Origin: Timonella sp031979385
Lineage (GTDB): Bacteria; Actinomycetota; Actinomycetes; Actinomycetales; Cellulomonadaceae
Direction: 5' to 3'
Length of the DNA: 64,000 bases
NCBI GenBank assembly: GCA_031979385.1
Contig: DALZEF010000008.1
Coordinates: forward strand, 62,001 to 126,000
Shown here: positions 44,519-53,423 of the stretch, piece after piece
How positions within the stretch are numbered: position 1 is the first letter of the stretch
Layout: each line of letters opens with the position of its first letter
Translations under genes and position numbers: made by a program
The notes under the pieces: generated by a model
Databases searched by the model: none
Told to the model about the DNA's origin: nothing
What the model saw: the letters and a program-made list of their open reading frames with translations, nothing else

Positions 44519-45676
44519 GTGAATGAATTCCTTGATCTCCTCGTCTACATCGTTCCTGCGCTCGCGGTCATCGGCCTCGGTGGCTGGGCGGGCGTCGCTG
44601 CACAGAAGAAGCGCTCCGCACGTCCCACTCAAGGTGACGCAGGCAAAGAGGTAACCGACTCGTCGGATATCTCAATTGACGACGATCCGGCTGTTCCAGC
44701 AGCCGGTGACGTGCCAGCTATCCCAGCGGTCGAGGTTCCAGAGGCAGTCACCTCGCGTTTTGCACGGCTGCGGTCTCGCCTTGCCGCATCGGGTTCGCCG
44801 CTTGGTGCGCGGTTGCTGTCAGTCTTGTCGAAGGACCACCTGTCCGAGGGAGACTGGGACGAGCTCGAAGAGACCTTGCTCATGGCGGACCTCGGCGCAG
44901 GACCCACTGGCGAACTGATCGATGCGCTGCGCACCGAGGTGCGCGTGCACGCGATCAAGGATGCTGCGCAGGTCAAGGAACTGCTTCGCACTGAACTGGT
45001 CAAACTCGTCGACCCAAGCTTGAACCGTTCCCTCAAGGTCGACCGTCAGGGTGAGGGCGGTGAACTCCCTGCCGTGGTCATGGTTGTTGGCGTTAATGGA
45101 ACCGGTAAGACCACGACGCTGGGTAAGCTCACGCGCGTGCTGGTTGCCGATGGAAAGTCGGTTCTGCTCGGTGCCGCCGACACCTTCCGTGCTGCTGCAG
45201 CGGACCAACTGGAAACCTGGGGAGCGCGCGTCGGTGTCGCGACCGTGCGTTCGGACCGCGACGGAGCGGACCCTGCCTCGGTTGCCTTTGACGCAGCGAA
45301 GGCCGCTAAGGAACAAGACGTTGACGTGCTACTGGTGGACACGGCAGGACGTCTCCAGAACAAGACCGGTTTGATGGACGAACTCGGCAAGATCGCGCGC
45401 GTGGTCACCAAGGAAGCACCCATCAGCGAGGTGTTGCTCGTCCTCGACGCCACGACCGGACAGAACGGTCTCAATCAGGCCCGTGTTTTCGCGCAGGTTG
45501 CAGGTGTGACTGGAATCGTGCTGACCAAGTTGGATGGAACCGCGAAGGGTGGAATCGTGGTGGCCGTTCAGCGGGAACTTGGTGTTCCGGTCAAACTCAT
45601 TGGACTTGGTGAAGGCCCAGACGATCTCGCACCGTTCGACGCGGAACAGTTCGTGGCGGGCATCCTCGGCGACTAG
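44519..45676 (+). CDS. ftsY: Signal recognition particle receptor FtsY
   Basis: GTPase receptor that docks SRP-ribosome complexes at the membrane. 385 residues: N-terminal hydrophobic anchor (LLVYIVPALAVIGLGGWAG), a short acidic A region, then the NG domain with GVNGTGKTTTLGKL (near residue 190), DTFRAAAADQL, DTAGRLQNK and TKLDGTAKGG. The membrane anchor is typical of actinobacterial FtsY. Its partner ffh is 4 kb downstream in the same direction. Confidence 0.96.
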   Translation: MNEFLDLLVYIVPALAVIGLGGWAGVAAQKKRSARPTQGDAGKEVTDSSDISIDDDPAVPAAGDVPAIPAVEVPEAVTSRFARLRSRLAASGSPLGARLLSVLSKDHLSEGDWDELEETLLMADLGAGPTGELIDALRTEVRVHAIKDAAQVKELLRTELVKLVDPSLNRSLKVDRQGEGGELPAVVMVVGVNGTGKTTTLGKLTRVLVADGKSVLLGAADTFRAAAADQLETWGARVGVATVRSDRDGADPASVAFDAAKAAKEQDVDVLLVDTAGRLQNKTGLMDELGKIARVVTKEAPISEVLLVLDATTGQNGLNQARVFAQVAGVTGIVLTKLDGTAKGGIVVAVQRELGVPVKLIGLGEGPDDLAPFDAEQFVAGILGD

Positions 45677-45722
45677 CCCAACCTGTCCTCACCAACCCCA
45701 CTTGAGGCACCTTACGCCAACG

Positions 45723-45787
45723 AACTCAGCCATTTACCTACGAACTCAGCCCTCTCTGGGATGATCTCGTGGATAAATGGCTGAGTT
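45723..45787 (+). terminator. Hairpin downstream of ftsY
   Basis: 14-bp perfect arms (45723-45736 with 45774-45787) around a 37-base loop. The loop holds a second copy of ACGAACTCAGCC, which also overlaps the left arm (45719-45731), so two alternative pairings with the right arm are possible. Confidence 0.55.
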
Positions 45788-45889
45788 GATTTCTGGCTCC
45801 GCGCTGTGGCGCGGTTAGGGAGATGGGGTATTGGTAAGTAGTGCTGTTTTGGCCAGTTGTTGACAGTAATGAGCGGTAACTAGCGGTTA

Positions 45890-45905
45890 GTCACACAGCA
45901 GAAAC
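45890..45905 (+). promoter_or_regulatory. GlnR-type box 1 upstream of amt
   Basis: GTCAC-ACAGCA-GAAAC matches the actinobacterial GlnR half-site pair GTnAC-N6-GAAAC exactly. It lies about 145 bp upstream of the amt start; a TTGACA (45860-45865) is just upstream. Confidence 0.65.
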
Positions 45906-45952
45906 AAACTCGCCTTCACAGAAACACAACGTTTACTCCACACCGTGCATGT

Positions 45953-45968
45953 GTCACGGCGGCGAAAC
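45953..45968 (+). promoter_or_regulatory. GlnR-type box 2 upstream of amt
   Basis: GTCAC-GGCGGC-GAAAC is a second exact GTnAC-N6-GAAAC match, 63 bp after the first and about 80 bp before amt. The rest of the 372-bp gap after ftsY (45677-46048) holds only the hairpin at 45723. Confidence 0.65.
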
Positions 45969-46048
45969 GAAAAGTGCGCGTTTTGGAAACTCCCGTGCCA
46001 GAAAGTTAATGGCAGGTCAGCCGAGGGGCTGACGATGGGAGGTAAGAA

Positions 46049-47356
46049 ATGCTTCTAGCACAGATTGCGGAAACAGGTCCGGTGGATACCGGTGTAACGG
46101 CGTGGATGCTCGTGTCTGCGTCGTTAGTATTGCTCATGACCCCAGGTCTGGCGTTCTTCTACGGCGGTATGGTGCGCGGCAAGAGCGTACTGAACATGCT
46201 CATGATGTCCTTCGGCGCGATGGGACTCGTGGGAATCATCTACGTCCTCTACGGCTGGTCGATGTCCTATGGGGAGACAGTTGGTGGAATCTTCGGTAAC
46301 CCGTTCGACCAGTGGGGCCTCAAGGGCGTCTTCGAAATGGTCGATGGCGAGTGGGCGTTCTTGGTTGATGGCGGCTTGCCAGTAATCGTTGACGTAGGCT
46401 TCCAGGTCACCTTCGCTATCATCACCGTGGCACTTATTTCCGGCGCCATTGCGGATCGCGTTCGCTTCGGTTCGTGGATGGTATTTGTCGGGTTCTGGGT
46501 AACTTTGGCTTACTTCCCAATGGCGCACATGGTATGGCACCCATCCGGATTCCTCGGTGAGGAAGGTCCCTTTGGTTCAATCGCAACTCCAGTTGACTTC
46601 GCTGGTGGTACGGTCGTCCACATTAACGCGGGTGTTGCTGCACTGATCCTCGCACTGATTGTTGGCAAGCGTAAGGGGTTCGGTAAGGAGCCAATGCGTC
46701 CACACAACCTGCCATACGTAATGCTCGGCGCAGCCCTCCTGTGGTTCGGTTGGTTCGGATTCAACGCCGGTTCTGCTTACGGCGCGGACGGCTCTGCAGG
46801 TCTGGCGTGGGTGAACACCACTACCGCAACCGCAGCAGCGATGATCGGTTGGTTGCTCGTGGAAAAGATTCGCGATGGCCACCCCACCTCGCTGGGTGCA
46901 GCATCAGGAATCGTGGCCGGTCTTGTTGCCATCACTCCTGCAGCTGGATCTCTTTCGCCAGTGGGTTCGATCTTCCTGGGAGTCGTAGCCGGTATCCTGT
47001 CCGCCCTCGCAGTCGGACTGAAGTACAAGTTCGGATATGACGACTCACTCGACGTGGTTGGCGTTCACCTGGTCTCGGGTCTGTGGGGAACCGTTGCAAT
47101 CGGTCTCCTCGCAGTAGACGGCGGCCTCTTCTACGGTGGTGACTTCTCGCTCATCGCAGTTCAGATCATCATCGCTCTCGTCGCGATTGTGTTCTCCGGA
47201 ATCGTCACGCTCGTTATCGCGCTGGGAATCAAGAAAACCATCGGATGGCGAGTCGAGGAAGCCGCAGAGGTTGGCGGAATCGACCTTGCAGAGCACGGTG
47301 AAAGCGCGTACGAAGGTCTTGGCGCAACCCGCACCTACACGGAGGTAACCAAATGA
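46049..47356 (+). CDS. amt: Ammonium transporter
   Basis: Amt/MEP/Rh-family channel for ammonium, 435 residues with about eleven hydrophobic helices. Family landmarks: PGLAFFYGGMVRGKSVLNM, the phenylalanine gate region, twin histidines in MAHMVWHPSGF and DVVGVHLVSGLWGT. The C-terminal cytoplasmic tail (GWRVEEAAEVGGIDLAEHGE) is the PII contact. GGGAGG lies 8 bases before the ATG. Coupled to glnB by a 4-bp overlap, and preceded by two GlnR-type boxes: expression is probably induced by nitrogen limitation. Confidence 0.96.
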   Translation: MLLAQIAETGPVDTGVTAWMLVSASLVLLMTPGLAFFYGGMVRGKSVLNMLMMSFGAMGLVGIIYVLYGWSMSYGETVGGIFGNPFDQWGLKGVFEMVDGEWAFLVDGGLPVIVDVGFQVTFAIITVALISGAIADRVRFGSWMVFVGFWVTLAYFPMAHMVWHPSGFLGEEGPFGSIATPVDFAGGTVVHINAGVAALILALIVGKRKGFGKEPMRPHNLPYVMLGAALLWFGWFGFNAGSAYGADGSAGLAWVNTTTATAAAMIGWLLVEKIRDGHPTSLGAASGIVAGLVAITPAAGSLSPVGSIFLGVVAGILSALAVGLKYKFGYDDSLDVVGVHLVSGLWGTVAIGLLAVDGGLFYGGDFSLIAVQIIIALVAIVFSGIVTLVIALGIKKTIGWRVEEAAEVGGIDLAEHGESAYEGLGATRTYTEVTK

Positions 47357-47691
47357 AACTCGTGACGGCCATCATTCAGCCGCACAGGCTTGACGAAGTC
47401 AAGATCGCACTCGAATCCGCTGGTGTCCGCGGTATGACGGTCAGCGAGGCATCCGGATACGGACGCCAGAAGGGCCACACCGAGGTCTACCGCGGTGCCG
47501 AGTACACGATCGATCTGACCCCGAAGATCCGCCTTGAAATCCTTGTCGATGACGCCGACGCAGCAAACGTCACAGAGATCATCGTCAAGGCAGCCGCCAC
47601 CGGCAAGATCGGTGACGGAAAGGTCTGGACCATCCCGGTTGACGATGTGGCGCGAGTCCGCACCGGCGAGCACGGATCATCCGCGCTCTAA
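47353..47691 (+). CDS. glnB: Nitrogen regulatory protein PII
   Basis: Trimeric signal protein that binds ATP, ADP and 2-oxoglutarate and plugs Amt. 112 residues, full length, with the T-loop GRQKGHTEVYRGAEYTIDL. Y51 is the residue that actinobacterial GlnD adenylylates. The C-terminal RTGEHGSSAL is usual for GlnK-type PII. Cotranscribed with amt. Confidence 0.95.
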   Translation: MKLVTAIIQPHRLDEVKIALESAGVRGMTVSEASGYGRQKGHTEVYRGAEYTIDLTPKIRLEILVDDADAANVTEIIVKAAATGKIGDGKVWTIPVDDVARVRTGEHGSSAL

Positions 47692-47697
47692 TCGCCC

Positions 47698-47782
47698 GGT
47701 TGGGAACAAAACGGCGTAGTGGAGTGTAGCGGTTCCGCGAAGCGAGCCGCTGCCGGAACTTAAGCGGATGTAGTTCCCAACC
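47698..47782 (+). other. Branched inverted repeat after glnB
   Basis: GGTTGGGAAC (47698-47707) pairs with GTTCCCAACC (47773-47782), and the interior contains GCGGTTCCGC-GAAGCGAGCCGC-type stems. It could be a terminator or a processing site that lowers glnD expression relative to amt-glnB. Confidence 0.55.
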
Positions 47783-47805
47783 AAAAAGGACAGATAGACA
47801 CACTC

Positions 47806-47837
47806 TCGGGCTGGCTCGCGTACGCGAGCCAGCCCGA
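47806..47837 (+). terminator. Terminator or attenuator upstream of glnD
   Basis: 15-bp perfect stem (47806-47820 with 47823-47837) with a 2-base gap at the tip, no T tract. It ends 8 bases before the glnD ribosome binding site. Confidence 0.65.
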
Positions 47838-47861
47838 ATCCGTTAGGGGAGAAGGCACACA

Positions 47862-49628
47862 ATGCCGACAGCACACATACGAGAAAACCGCTCAAAGTCT
47901 CCGCGTCCCCTCATCGGTTCGCTGCCCGCACAACTGGCCCGTATCGCGGCCGCCAGCGAACCCGGAGCCCACCAGCGCAACGAGATCACGACAACCGCCG
48001 TGCAAGCGCTGCAAGAACTGTGGGAGAACGCAACCGCGCGTGCAGAGATCAGCCAGGAACTCGTCGGAAAGCTGACGCTGGTTGGAGTTGGATCGCTCGG
48101 ACGAGCCGACATGGGATCGCGCAGCGATCTGGACCTGCTGCTAGTGCACGAACCGCAGGCAGCTCAGGCCGCTCAGGCTCTAGCGCCACACCTGTGGTAC
48201 CCGATTTGGGATGCAGGGCTCGACCTGGACCACTCGGTGCGTTCGCTGAAGCAGTGTCGCACCATCGCCTCGACCGATTTACCTGCAGCCGTTGGGATGC
48301 TCTCTGTGCGTCCCATCGCGGGCGACCCCAACCTCGCCTTTGAAACCTCAAGCCTCGTACTGGCCGACTGGCGCAGCGCAGCGCGCACCCGGCTCCCGGA
48401 ACTCATCGAATCAGCCCGCGCCCGCACACAGCGTCATGGGGAACTCGCACACCAGATCGAACCTGACCTCAAAGAATGCAGGGGAGGGCTGCGTGACGCC
48501 GTGCTGCTCGACGCACTTGCGGCCACCTGGATCGCGGACCGACCACACGGCGACGTGGACCAAGCGCGAGCTGAACTGCTCAATGCCCGCGACGCGGTGC
48601 AGCGGGTCACTGGACGGCACGCCAATCGGTTGTTCTTGAGTGACCTTGAGGAGGTCGCACAGGTGTGCGGCTGGGACGACACGGCCGAATACCGGGCCCA
48701 CCTTGGCGAATGCGGGCGGACCATCGCCTATGCACTCGACACCACGATCCGCAGGGTGCAGACAGCCCTTGCCATACCGCAGGCACGTGCCAAGACCCTG
48801 CTGATTCGCGGTAAACGTTCGGCTCCGCGGCTCCGTTCGATCGCGGAGGGAATCGTGGAACACAACAACGAGCTCGTGCTCCTCGCCGACTCGCGGACCC
48901 GAAACGATCCGGTCCTACCGCTACGCACGGCGGCGACATCGGTGCGTACCGGCATCCCTATCTCTCCGTCCGCGCTACCAAGCCTGGCAGCCTGCCCGGA
49001 ACTTCCCCTGCCCTGGCCGCAGTCAGCTCGTGCCGCGTTCCTGCACCTGATCGGATCAGGGCCAGCGCAGATACCGGTGTGGGAAGCGCTCGACCTAGCG
49101 GGCATAGTCAGTGCGTGGATTCCCGAATGGCGAAAGGTCCGCAACAAAGTGCAGCACTCCGCGGCGCACCGGCACACTGTGGACCGACACCTCATCGAGG
49201 TAGTATCACGGGTCCACCCGTGGCGCAAGGAACTCAAGGACCCGGCAGTACTCATGCTTGGAGCGCTCTTCCACGACATCGGCAAGCAAGAGGATGTGGC
49301 CGATCATTCCGTGTTCGGAGCCGAGCGGATTCCAGCGATCCTTGGCCCCATGGGGTTTGACTCACGGACCCAACACGACGTGGCTCTACTCGTGCGGCAC
49401 CATCTGCTCTTGTCCGAACTCGCCACCACAACTGATCCTGACTCCGATGAACCCATCGAACGACTGGTCGAAGCGCTTGAAGGGAAGCGTGACCTACTCG
49501 TGGCGCTGCGGGCAATCACGGAGGCAGATGCTGCCTCGCTCGCAACCGATAAGTGGACCACATGGAGGGAAACGCTCGTGGACAACCTGTTCCAACGGGC
49601 CAAACCCCACATGAAAGTACGTTCCTAA
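47862..49628 (+). CDS. glnD: PII nucleotidylyltransferase, short form without ACT domains
   Basis: Modifies and demodifies PII in response to nitrogen status. The N-terminal nucleotidyltransferase motif is GVGSLGRADMGSRSDLDLLLVH (residues about 70-90, quoted in part: GSLGRADMGSRSDLDLL) and the HD hydrolase domain has MLGALFHDIGKQ and VRHHLLLSE (about 460-510). At 588 residues it stops shortly after the HD domain; the two C-terminal ACT domains that sense glutamine in E. coli GlnD are missing. GGAGAAGG precedes the ATG. Confidence 0.92.
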   Translation: MPTAHIRENRSKSPRPLIGSLPAQLARIAAASEPGAHQRNEITTTAVQALQELWENATARAEISQELVGKLTLVGVGSLGRADMGSRSDLDLLLVHEPQAAQAAQALAPHLWYPIWDAGLDLDHSVRSLKQCRTIASTDLPAAVGMLSVRPIAGDPNLAFETSSLVLADWRSAARTRLPELIESARARTQRHGELAHQIEPDLKECRGGLRDAVLLDALAATWIADRPHGDVDQARAELLNARDAVQRVTGRHANRLFLSDLEEVAQVCGWDDTAEYRAHLGECGRTIAYALDTTIRRVQTALAIPQARAKTLLIRGKRSAPRLRSIAEGIVEHNNELVLLADSRTRNDPVLPLRTAATSVRTGIPISPSALPSLAACPELPLPWPQSARAAFLHLIGSGPAQIPVWEALDLAGIVSAWIPEWRKVRNKVQHSAAHRHTVDRHLIEVVSRVHPWRKELKDPAVLMLGALFHDIGKQEDVADHSVFGAERIPAILGPMGFDSRTQHDVALLVRHHLLLSELATTTDPDSDEPIERLVEALEGKRDLLVALRAITEADAASLATDKWTTWRETLVDNLFQRAKPHMKVRS

Positions 49629-49750
49629 GGAGCCAGCGTGGCCCGCATCATGCCACGGGCGAACCGGATAATTGAAACGAAGGCGCGTGCAGCAGGTAGT
49701 CTTGATCTTTGAGTCATGCCGTTTTTGCACAAAGGGTTAAAGGAATAGCA

Positions 49751-51334
49751 GTGTTCGCTACGTTGTCAGATCGCCTGACGTCAACCTTCAAGAATCTACG
49801 CAGCAAAGGACGCCTCTCCGAGGCCGACATTGATGCCACGATCAGGGAGATTCGTCGCGCGCTGCTCGACGCCGACGTTGCAGTCCCCGTTGTGCGCGAC
49901 TTCGCCGGAATCGTGCGGGAACGCGCGCTGTCTGCCGAGGTATCCGGGGCGCTCAACCCGGCGCAGCAGGTAGTCAAGATCGTCAACGAGGAACTCGTCA
50001 ACATCCTTGGCGGCGAACACCGGCCACTCAACTTCGCTAAGACCGGTCCAACGGTCATCATGCTCGCTGGTTTGCAGGGTGCAGGTAAGACCACCCTCGC
50101 CGGAAAGCTCGCGCTTAACCTCAAGGAGCAGGGCCACACCCCCATGCTCGTTGCGGCCGACCTCCAGCGACCAAACGCGGTCACCCAGCTCAAGGTCGTT
50201 GGAGAGCGCGCGGGCGTACCTGTATACGCACCGCATCCAGGTAACCAGGGCGAGGCAGCACTTCCGGGTGTATCAGCAGGCGACCCGGTTTCCGTTGCAC
50301 TCGCTGGTCTGGAAACCGCCAAGACCCGTCAGCACTCCGTCATCATCGTGGACACCGCCGGACGCCTCGGCGTAGACCAAGAACTCATGGAACAGGCCGC
50401 GGACATCCGCGACGCCATCAACCCCAACGAAATCCTGTTCGTCATCGACGCCATGATCGGTCAGGACGCAGTCGCAACCGCACAGGCATTCAACGAAGGC
50501 GTGAACTTCACCGGTGTCGTGCTATCCAAACTGGATGGTGACGCCCGCGGTGGTGCCGCACTGTCAGTGGCCCGTGTGACTGGAAAGCCGATCCTGTTCG
50601 CCTCAACCGGTGAAAAACTTACCGACTTCGAGGTGTTCCACCCAGACCGTATGGCCTCGCGCATCTTGGACATGGGTGACATCCTCACCCTGATCGAACA
50701 GGCCGAAAAGGCGTTCGACACCCAAGAAGCCGAACGCATGGCGCAAAAGATCCAGGACGGCAAGGACTTCACCCTCGCCGACTTCCTGGTCCAGATGCAG
50801 CAACTGCGCAACATGGGCTCGATGAAGAAGATGCTCGGCATGCTCCCCGGTATGGGACAGATGCGCGAAGCCCTCGACAACTTCGACGAGCGCGAAGTCA
50901 ACCGCATCGAGGCGATCATCCAGTCGATGACTCCTGCAGAGCGCGACAACCCGAAGATCATCAACGGTTCACGTCGCTCCCGTATCGCCAAGGGTTCGGG
51001 AACCACCGTAACTGAGATCAACCAGTTGCTCCAGCGTTTTGACGCAGCACAGAAGATGATGCGCCAGATGAACAAGGGCGGCGGAGCCGGAATGCCAGGA
51101 ATGCCGGGCATGGGCAAGATGCCAGGCGTCGGCAAGCGCGCTGGCGCCCGTCAGGCCAAGAAGGACAAGAAGATGACCCCGCAGCAGCGCGCAGCAGCCG
51201 CACGTAAAGCTGCGCGTGATGCTCAGGCGCCAACCCAGTCCAGCGGATCATCGTTCGGCCTTGGAAACCAAGAGCAGGTAGATCCAAGCAGCCTCGAACT
51301 GCCACCGGGACTCGACAAGTTCCTCGGCCGCTAA
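49751..51334 (+). CDS. ffh: Signal recognition particle protein Ffh
   Basis: SRP GTPase, 527 residues. N domain, then G domain with GLQGAGKTTLAGKLA (near residue 107), DTAGRLGVDQELM and SKLDGDARGG; the M domain begins near 300 (MGDILTLIEQAEKAF) with the RNA-binding string RRSRIAKGSG, and ends in a Met/Gly-rich stretch and a charged tail. GTG 49751 (VFATLSDRLTSTFKNLR) is the family start, with AAAGGAA 7 bases upstream. Partner of FtsY. Confidence 0.96.
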   Translation: MFATLSDRLTSTFKNLRSKGRLSEADIDATIREIRRALLDADVAVPVVRDFAGIVRERALSAEVSGALNPAQQVVKIVNEELVNILGGEHRPLNFAKTGPTVIMLAGLQGAGKTTLAGKLALNLKEQGHTPMLVAADLQRPNAVTQLKVVGERAGVPVYAPHPGNQGEAALPGVSAGDPVSVALAGLETAKTRQHSVIIVDTAGRLGVDQELMEQAADIRDAINPNEILFVIDAMIGQDAVATAQAFNEGVNFTGVVLSKLDGDARGGAALSVARVTGKPILFASTGEKLTDFEVFHPDRMASRILDMGDILTLIEQAEKAFDTQEAERMAQKIQDGKDFTLADFLVQMQQLRNMGSMKKMLGMLPGMGQMREALDNFDEREVNRIEAIIQSMTPAERDNPKIINGSRRSRIAKGSGTTVTEINQLLQRFDAAQKMMRQMNKGGGAGMPGMPGMGKMPGVGKRAGARQAKKDKKMTPQQRAAAARKAARDAQAPTQSSGSSFGLGNQEQVDPSSLELPPGLDKFLGR

Positions 51335-51339
51335 AAGCC

Positions 51340-52428
51340 ATGAACGCGCCCATCTACCACCTGAGCGGAACCGTGGTCATCGATGACGACCACGAAGTCA
51401 ATGATGCTTGGGTGGTTGATGGGCGCGTTACCTTTTCCCGGCCAGCATCCGGTGCCGCCCACACCTTGACCGGGTTCTTTTTTCCGGGGCTCGTGGACGT
51501 GCACTGCCACGTCGGACTCGCAGCGCAGGGGTCGGTGGACCGGGCCACAGCGAGGGCACAAGCACTTGCAGACCGTGATTCCGGTGTCCTGCTCATCCGC
51601 GACGCGGGCTCACCCTCCGATACCTCGTGGGTCGGCGAAGCAGAAGACCTGCCGCGGCTCGTTCGCTGCGGACACCACATTGCACGGCCAAAACGCTACC
51701 TGCGCAACTATGGCGAGGAACTGGCCGATCCGAACACCCTCACTGACCGACTCGTCGCCAATCTGGACGACTCAGATGGCTGGAACAAGATCGTCGCGGA
51801 CTGGATCGACCGGGACGTCGGAGACCTCACGCCGCTATGGACGCCAGAGCAACTGCGTGACGGCCTCGCAGCCGTGCACGCGCGTGGCGGACGAGTTACG
51901 GCGCACACGTTTTCGCGCGAAGCCGTGGGACCTCTGCTCGACGCTGGTATCGACTGCATTGAGCACGGAACCGGGATGACTGGCGACGATATGGCACGTG
52001 CCAGCGCTGCTCACGTGCCTGTGACGCCCACCTTGCTGCAGATCGCTCAGTTCGAGAGCATCGCCGCCGCTGGCCAGGAGAAGTTTCCGCGGTTTGCGAG
52101 CCGAATGCGCGAGCTCTATGAGCGCCGCTATGAGCAGGTGCGTGCGTTCTATGAGACCGGGATGCAGATTCTTGTGGGAACCGATGCGGGCGGGACCATC
52201 GAACATGGGCGAATCGCGGACGAGTGTGCGGAACTGGTGCGTGCGGGAATCCCTGCAGCAGAGGTGGTGGCATTCGCCTCGTGGCGGGCACGGGATTACT
52301 TGGGTGTGGCTGGTCTGAGCGAAGGAGCCTCGGCGGACATCGTCGGATACGCGCACGATCCGCGCAGGGACATCTCGGTGCTACAGACCCCAGACGCGAT
52401 AGTGCTGCGGGGGCGACGCGTCGGCTGA
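51340..52428 (+). CDS. Metal-dependent amidohydrolase
   Basis: 362 residues of the imidazolonepropionase/dihydroorotase-like amidohydrolase fold. Metal ligands visible: HCH in GLVDVHCHVG, histidines in VTAHTF and CIEHGTG, and the aspartate in VGTDAGGTI. The substrate cannot be told; such genes next to ffh are seen in other Actinobacteria. Only 5 bp separate it from ffh, so it is the last gene of that operon. No ribosome binding site other than CTAAAAG before the ATG. Confidence 0.85.
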   Translation: MNAPIYHLSGTVVIDDDHEVNDAWVVDGRVTFSRPASGAAHTLTGFFFPGLVDVHCHVGLAAQGSVDRATARAQALADRDSGVLLIRDAGSPSDTSWVGEAEDLPRLVRCGHHIARPKRYLRNYGEELADPNTLTDRLVANLDDSDGWNKIVADWIDRDVGDLTPLWTPEQLRDGLAAVHARGGRVTAHTFSREAVGPLLDAGIDCIEHGTGMTGDDMARASAAHVPVTPTLLQIAQFESIAAAGQEKFPRFASRMRELYERRYEQVRAFYETGMQILVGTDAGGTIEHGRIADECAELVRAGIPAAEVVAFASWRARDYLGVAGLSEGASADIVGYAHDPRRDISVLQTPDAIVLRGRRVG

Positions 52429-52677
52429 AACTGGTGTCAGCCATCCGACTTTTGCCGTGAACAGACATGAATGTGACTAAAGCCGCAGTGCAAGCCCGCC
52501 ACAACGCCCGCCCCAGGGTGGAGTCGCGCACACTACTCTGGCATAATTTTCTTCTGTACTCGACAAATTCTGGCCCCTCTCACCAGAACGCGTTGTGTTC
52601 CCGGAGAAGGCGGACGCATTGTTTCCCCGATGCACGTCGCATGATCCAACCCAAAACAACTAGGAGTGACCACTAAA

Positions 52678-53103
52678 GTGGCTACCAAAATTCGTTTGAA
52701 GCGTCTTGGCAAGATCCGCTCGCCTCACTACCGTGTCGTGGTTGCGGACTCCCGCACCAAGCGTGACGGTCGTTCGATCGAGGAGATCGGCAAGTACCAC
52801 CCAACTGAGAACCCTTCGTTCATCGAGATCGACTCGGAGCGCGCTCAGTACTGGCTTTCCGTTGGTGCACAGCCAACCGAGCAGGTACTCAACCTCCTTA
52901 AGATCACCGGTGACTGGCAGAAGTTCAAGGGTCTTCCAGGTCAGGAAGGTACCCTTAAGGTTAAGGCTGCCAAGGCTGACGCCGCCGAACTCGTAGCGAC
53001 TGCAGCAGCAGACGCTGAAAAGGCAAAGGCGAAGGCATCCGAGGCCAAGGCACAAGCCGCAACTGAGGAAGCACCAGCAGAAGAAGCTTCGGAAGAAGCC
53101 TGA
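52678..53103 (+). CDS. rpsP: 30S ribosomal protein S16
   Basis: The first 80 residues are canonical S16 (ATKIRLKRLGKIRSPHYRVV, DGRSIEEIGKYHP). A further 60 residues form an Ala/Glu/Lys-rich extension, common in Actinobacteria. Start GTG 52678, 11 bases after AGGAG; a GTG 12 bp earlier is too close to that site. First gene of rpsP-KH-rimM-trmD-rplS. The KH gene start overlaps the stop by one base. Confidence 0.95.
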   Translation: MATKIRLKRLGKIRSPHYRVVVADSRTKRDGRSIEEIGKYHPTENPSFIEIDSERAQYWLSVGAQPTEQVLNLLKITGDWQKFKGLPGQEGTLKVKAAKADAAELVATAAADAEKAKAKASEAKAQAATEEAPAEEASEEA

Positions 53104-53348
53104 TGCTAGCCGACGCCCTCGAGCACCTTGTGCGAGGTATCGTCGATCACCCAGACGACGTGACTGTTCGTTCCAAGAACTGGCGCCGTGGTGACGGCGA
53201 ACTCCTCGAAGTTCGTGTACACCCCGAGGACTTGGGTCGCGTCATTGGACGCTCTGGACGAACCGCACGCGCGCTGCGCACCGTTATCGGTGCGCTTGCA
53301 GGTGAGAAGGCCGTACGCGTTGACGTCGTAGACGTCGACCGACGCTGA
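53103..53348 (+). CDS. khpA: KH-domain RNA-binding protein KhpA
   Basis: 81 residues, a single type II KH domain with the GxxG loop in VIGRSGRTARAL. The start LADALEHLVRGIVDHPDDV is typical of this family, which sits after rpsP in most Gram-positives. KhpA acts with KhpB/Jag on small RNAs and cell-elongation transcripts in other bacteria. Coupled to rpsP; a terminator follows. Confidence 0.92.
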   Translation: MLADALEHLVRGIVDHPDDVTVRSKNWRRGDGELLEVRVHPEDLGRVIGRSGRTARALRTVIGALAGEKAVRVDVVDVDRR

Positions 53349-53363
53349 CACTAACGCATCACT

Positions 53364-53403
53364 TGGGCCCGGCCACCACACGGTGGCCGGGCCCATTGTT
53401 TTT
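53364..53403 (+). terminator. Terminator of rpsP-khpA
   Basis: 14-bp perfect stem (53364-53377 with 53382-53395), 4-base loop, then TTGTTTTTG. Confidence 0.88.
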
Positions 53404-53423
53404 GTTGATTGTTTTGCCTCGTC

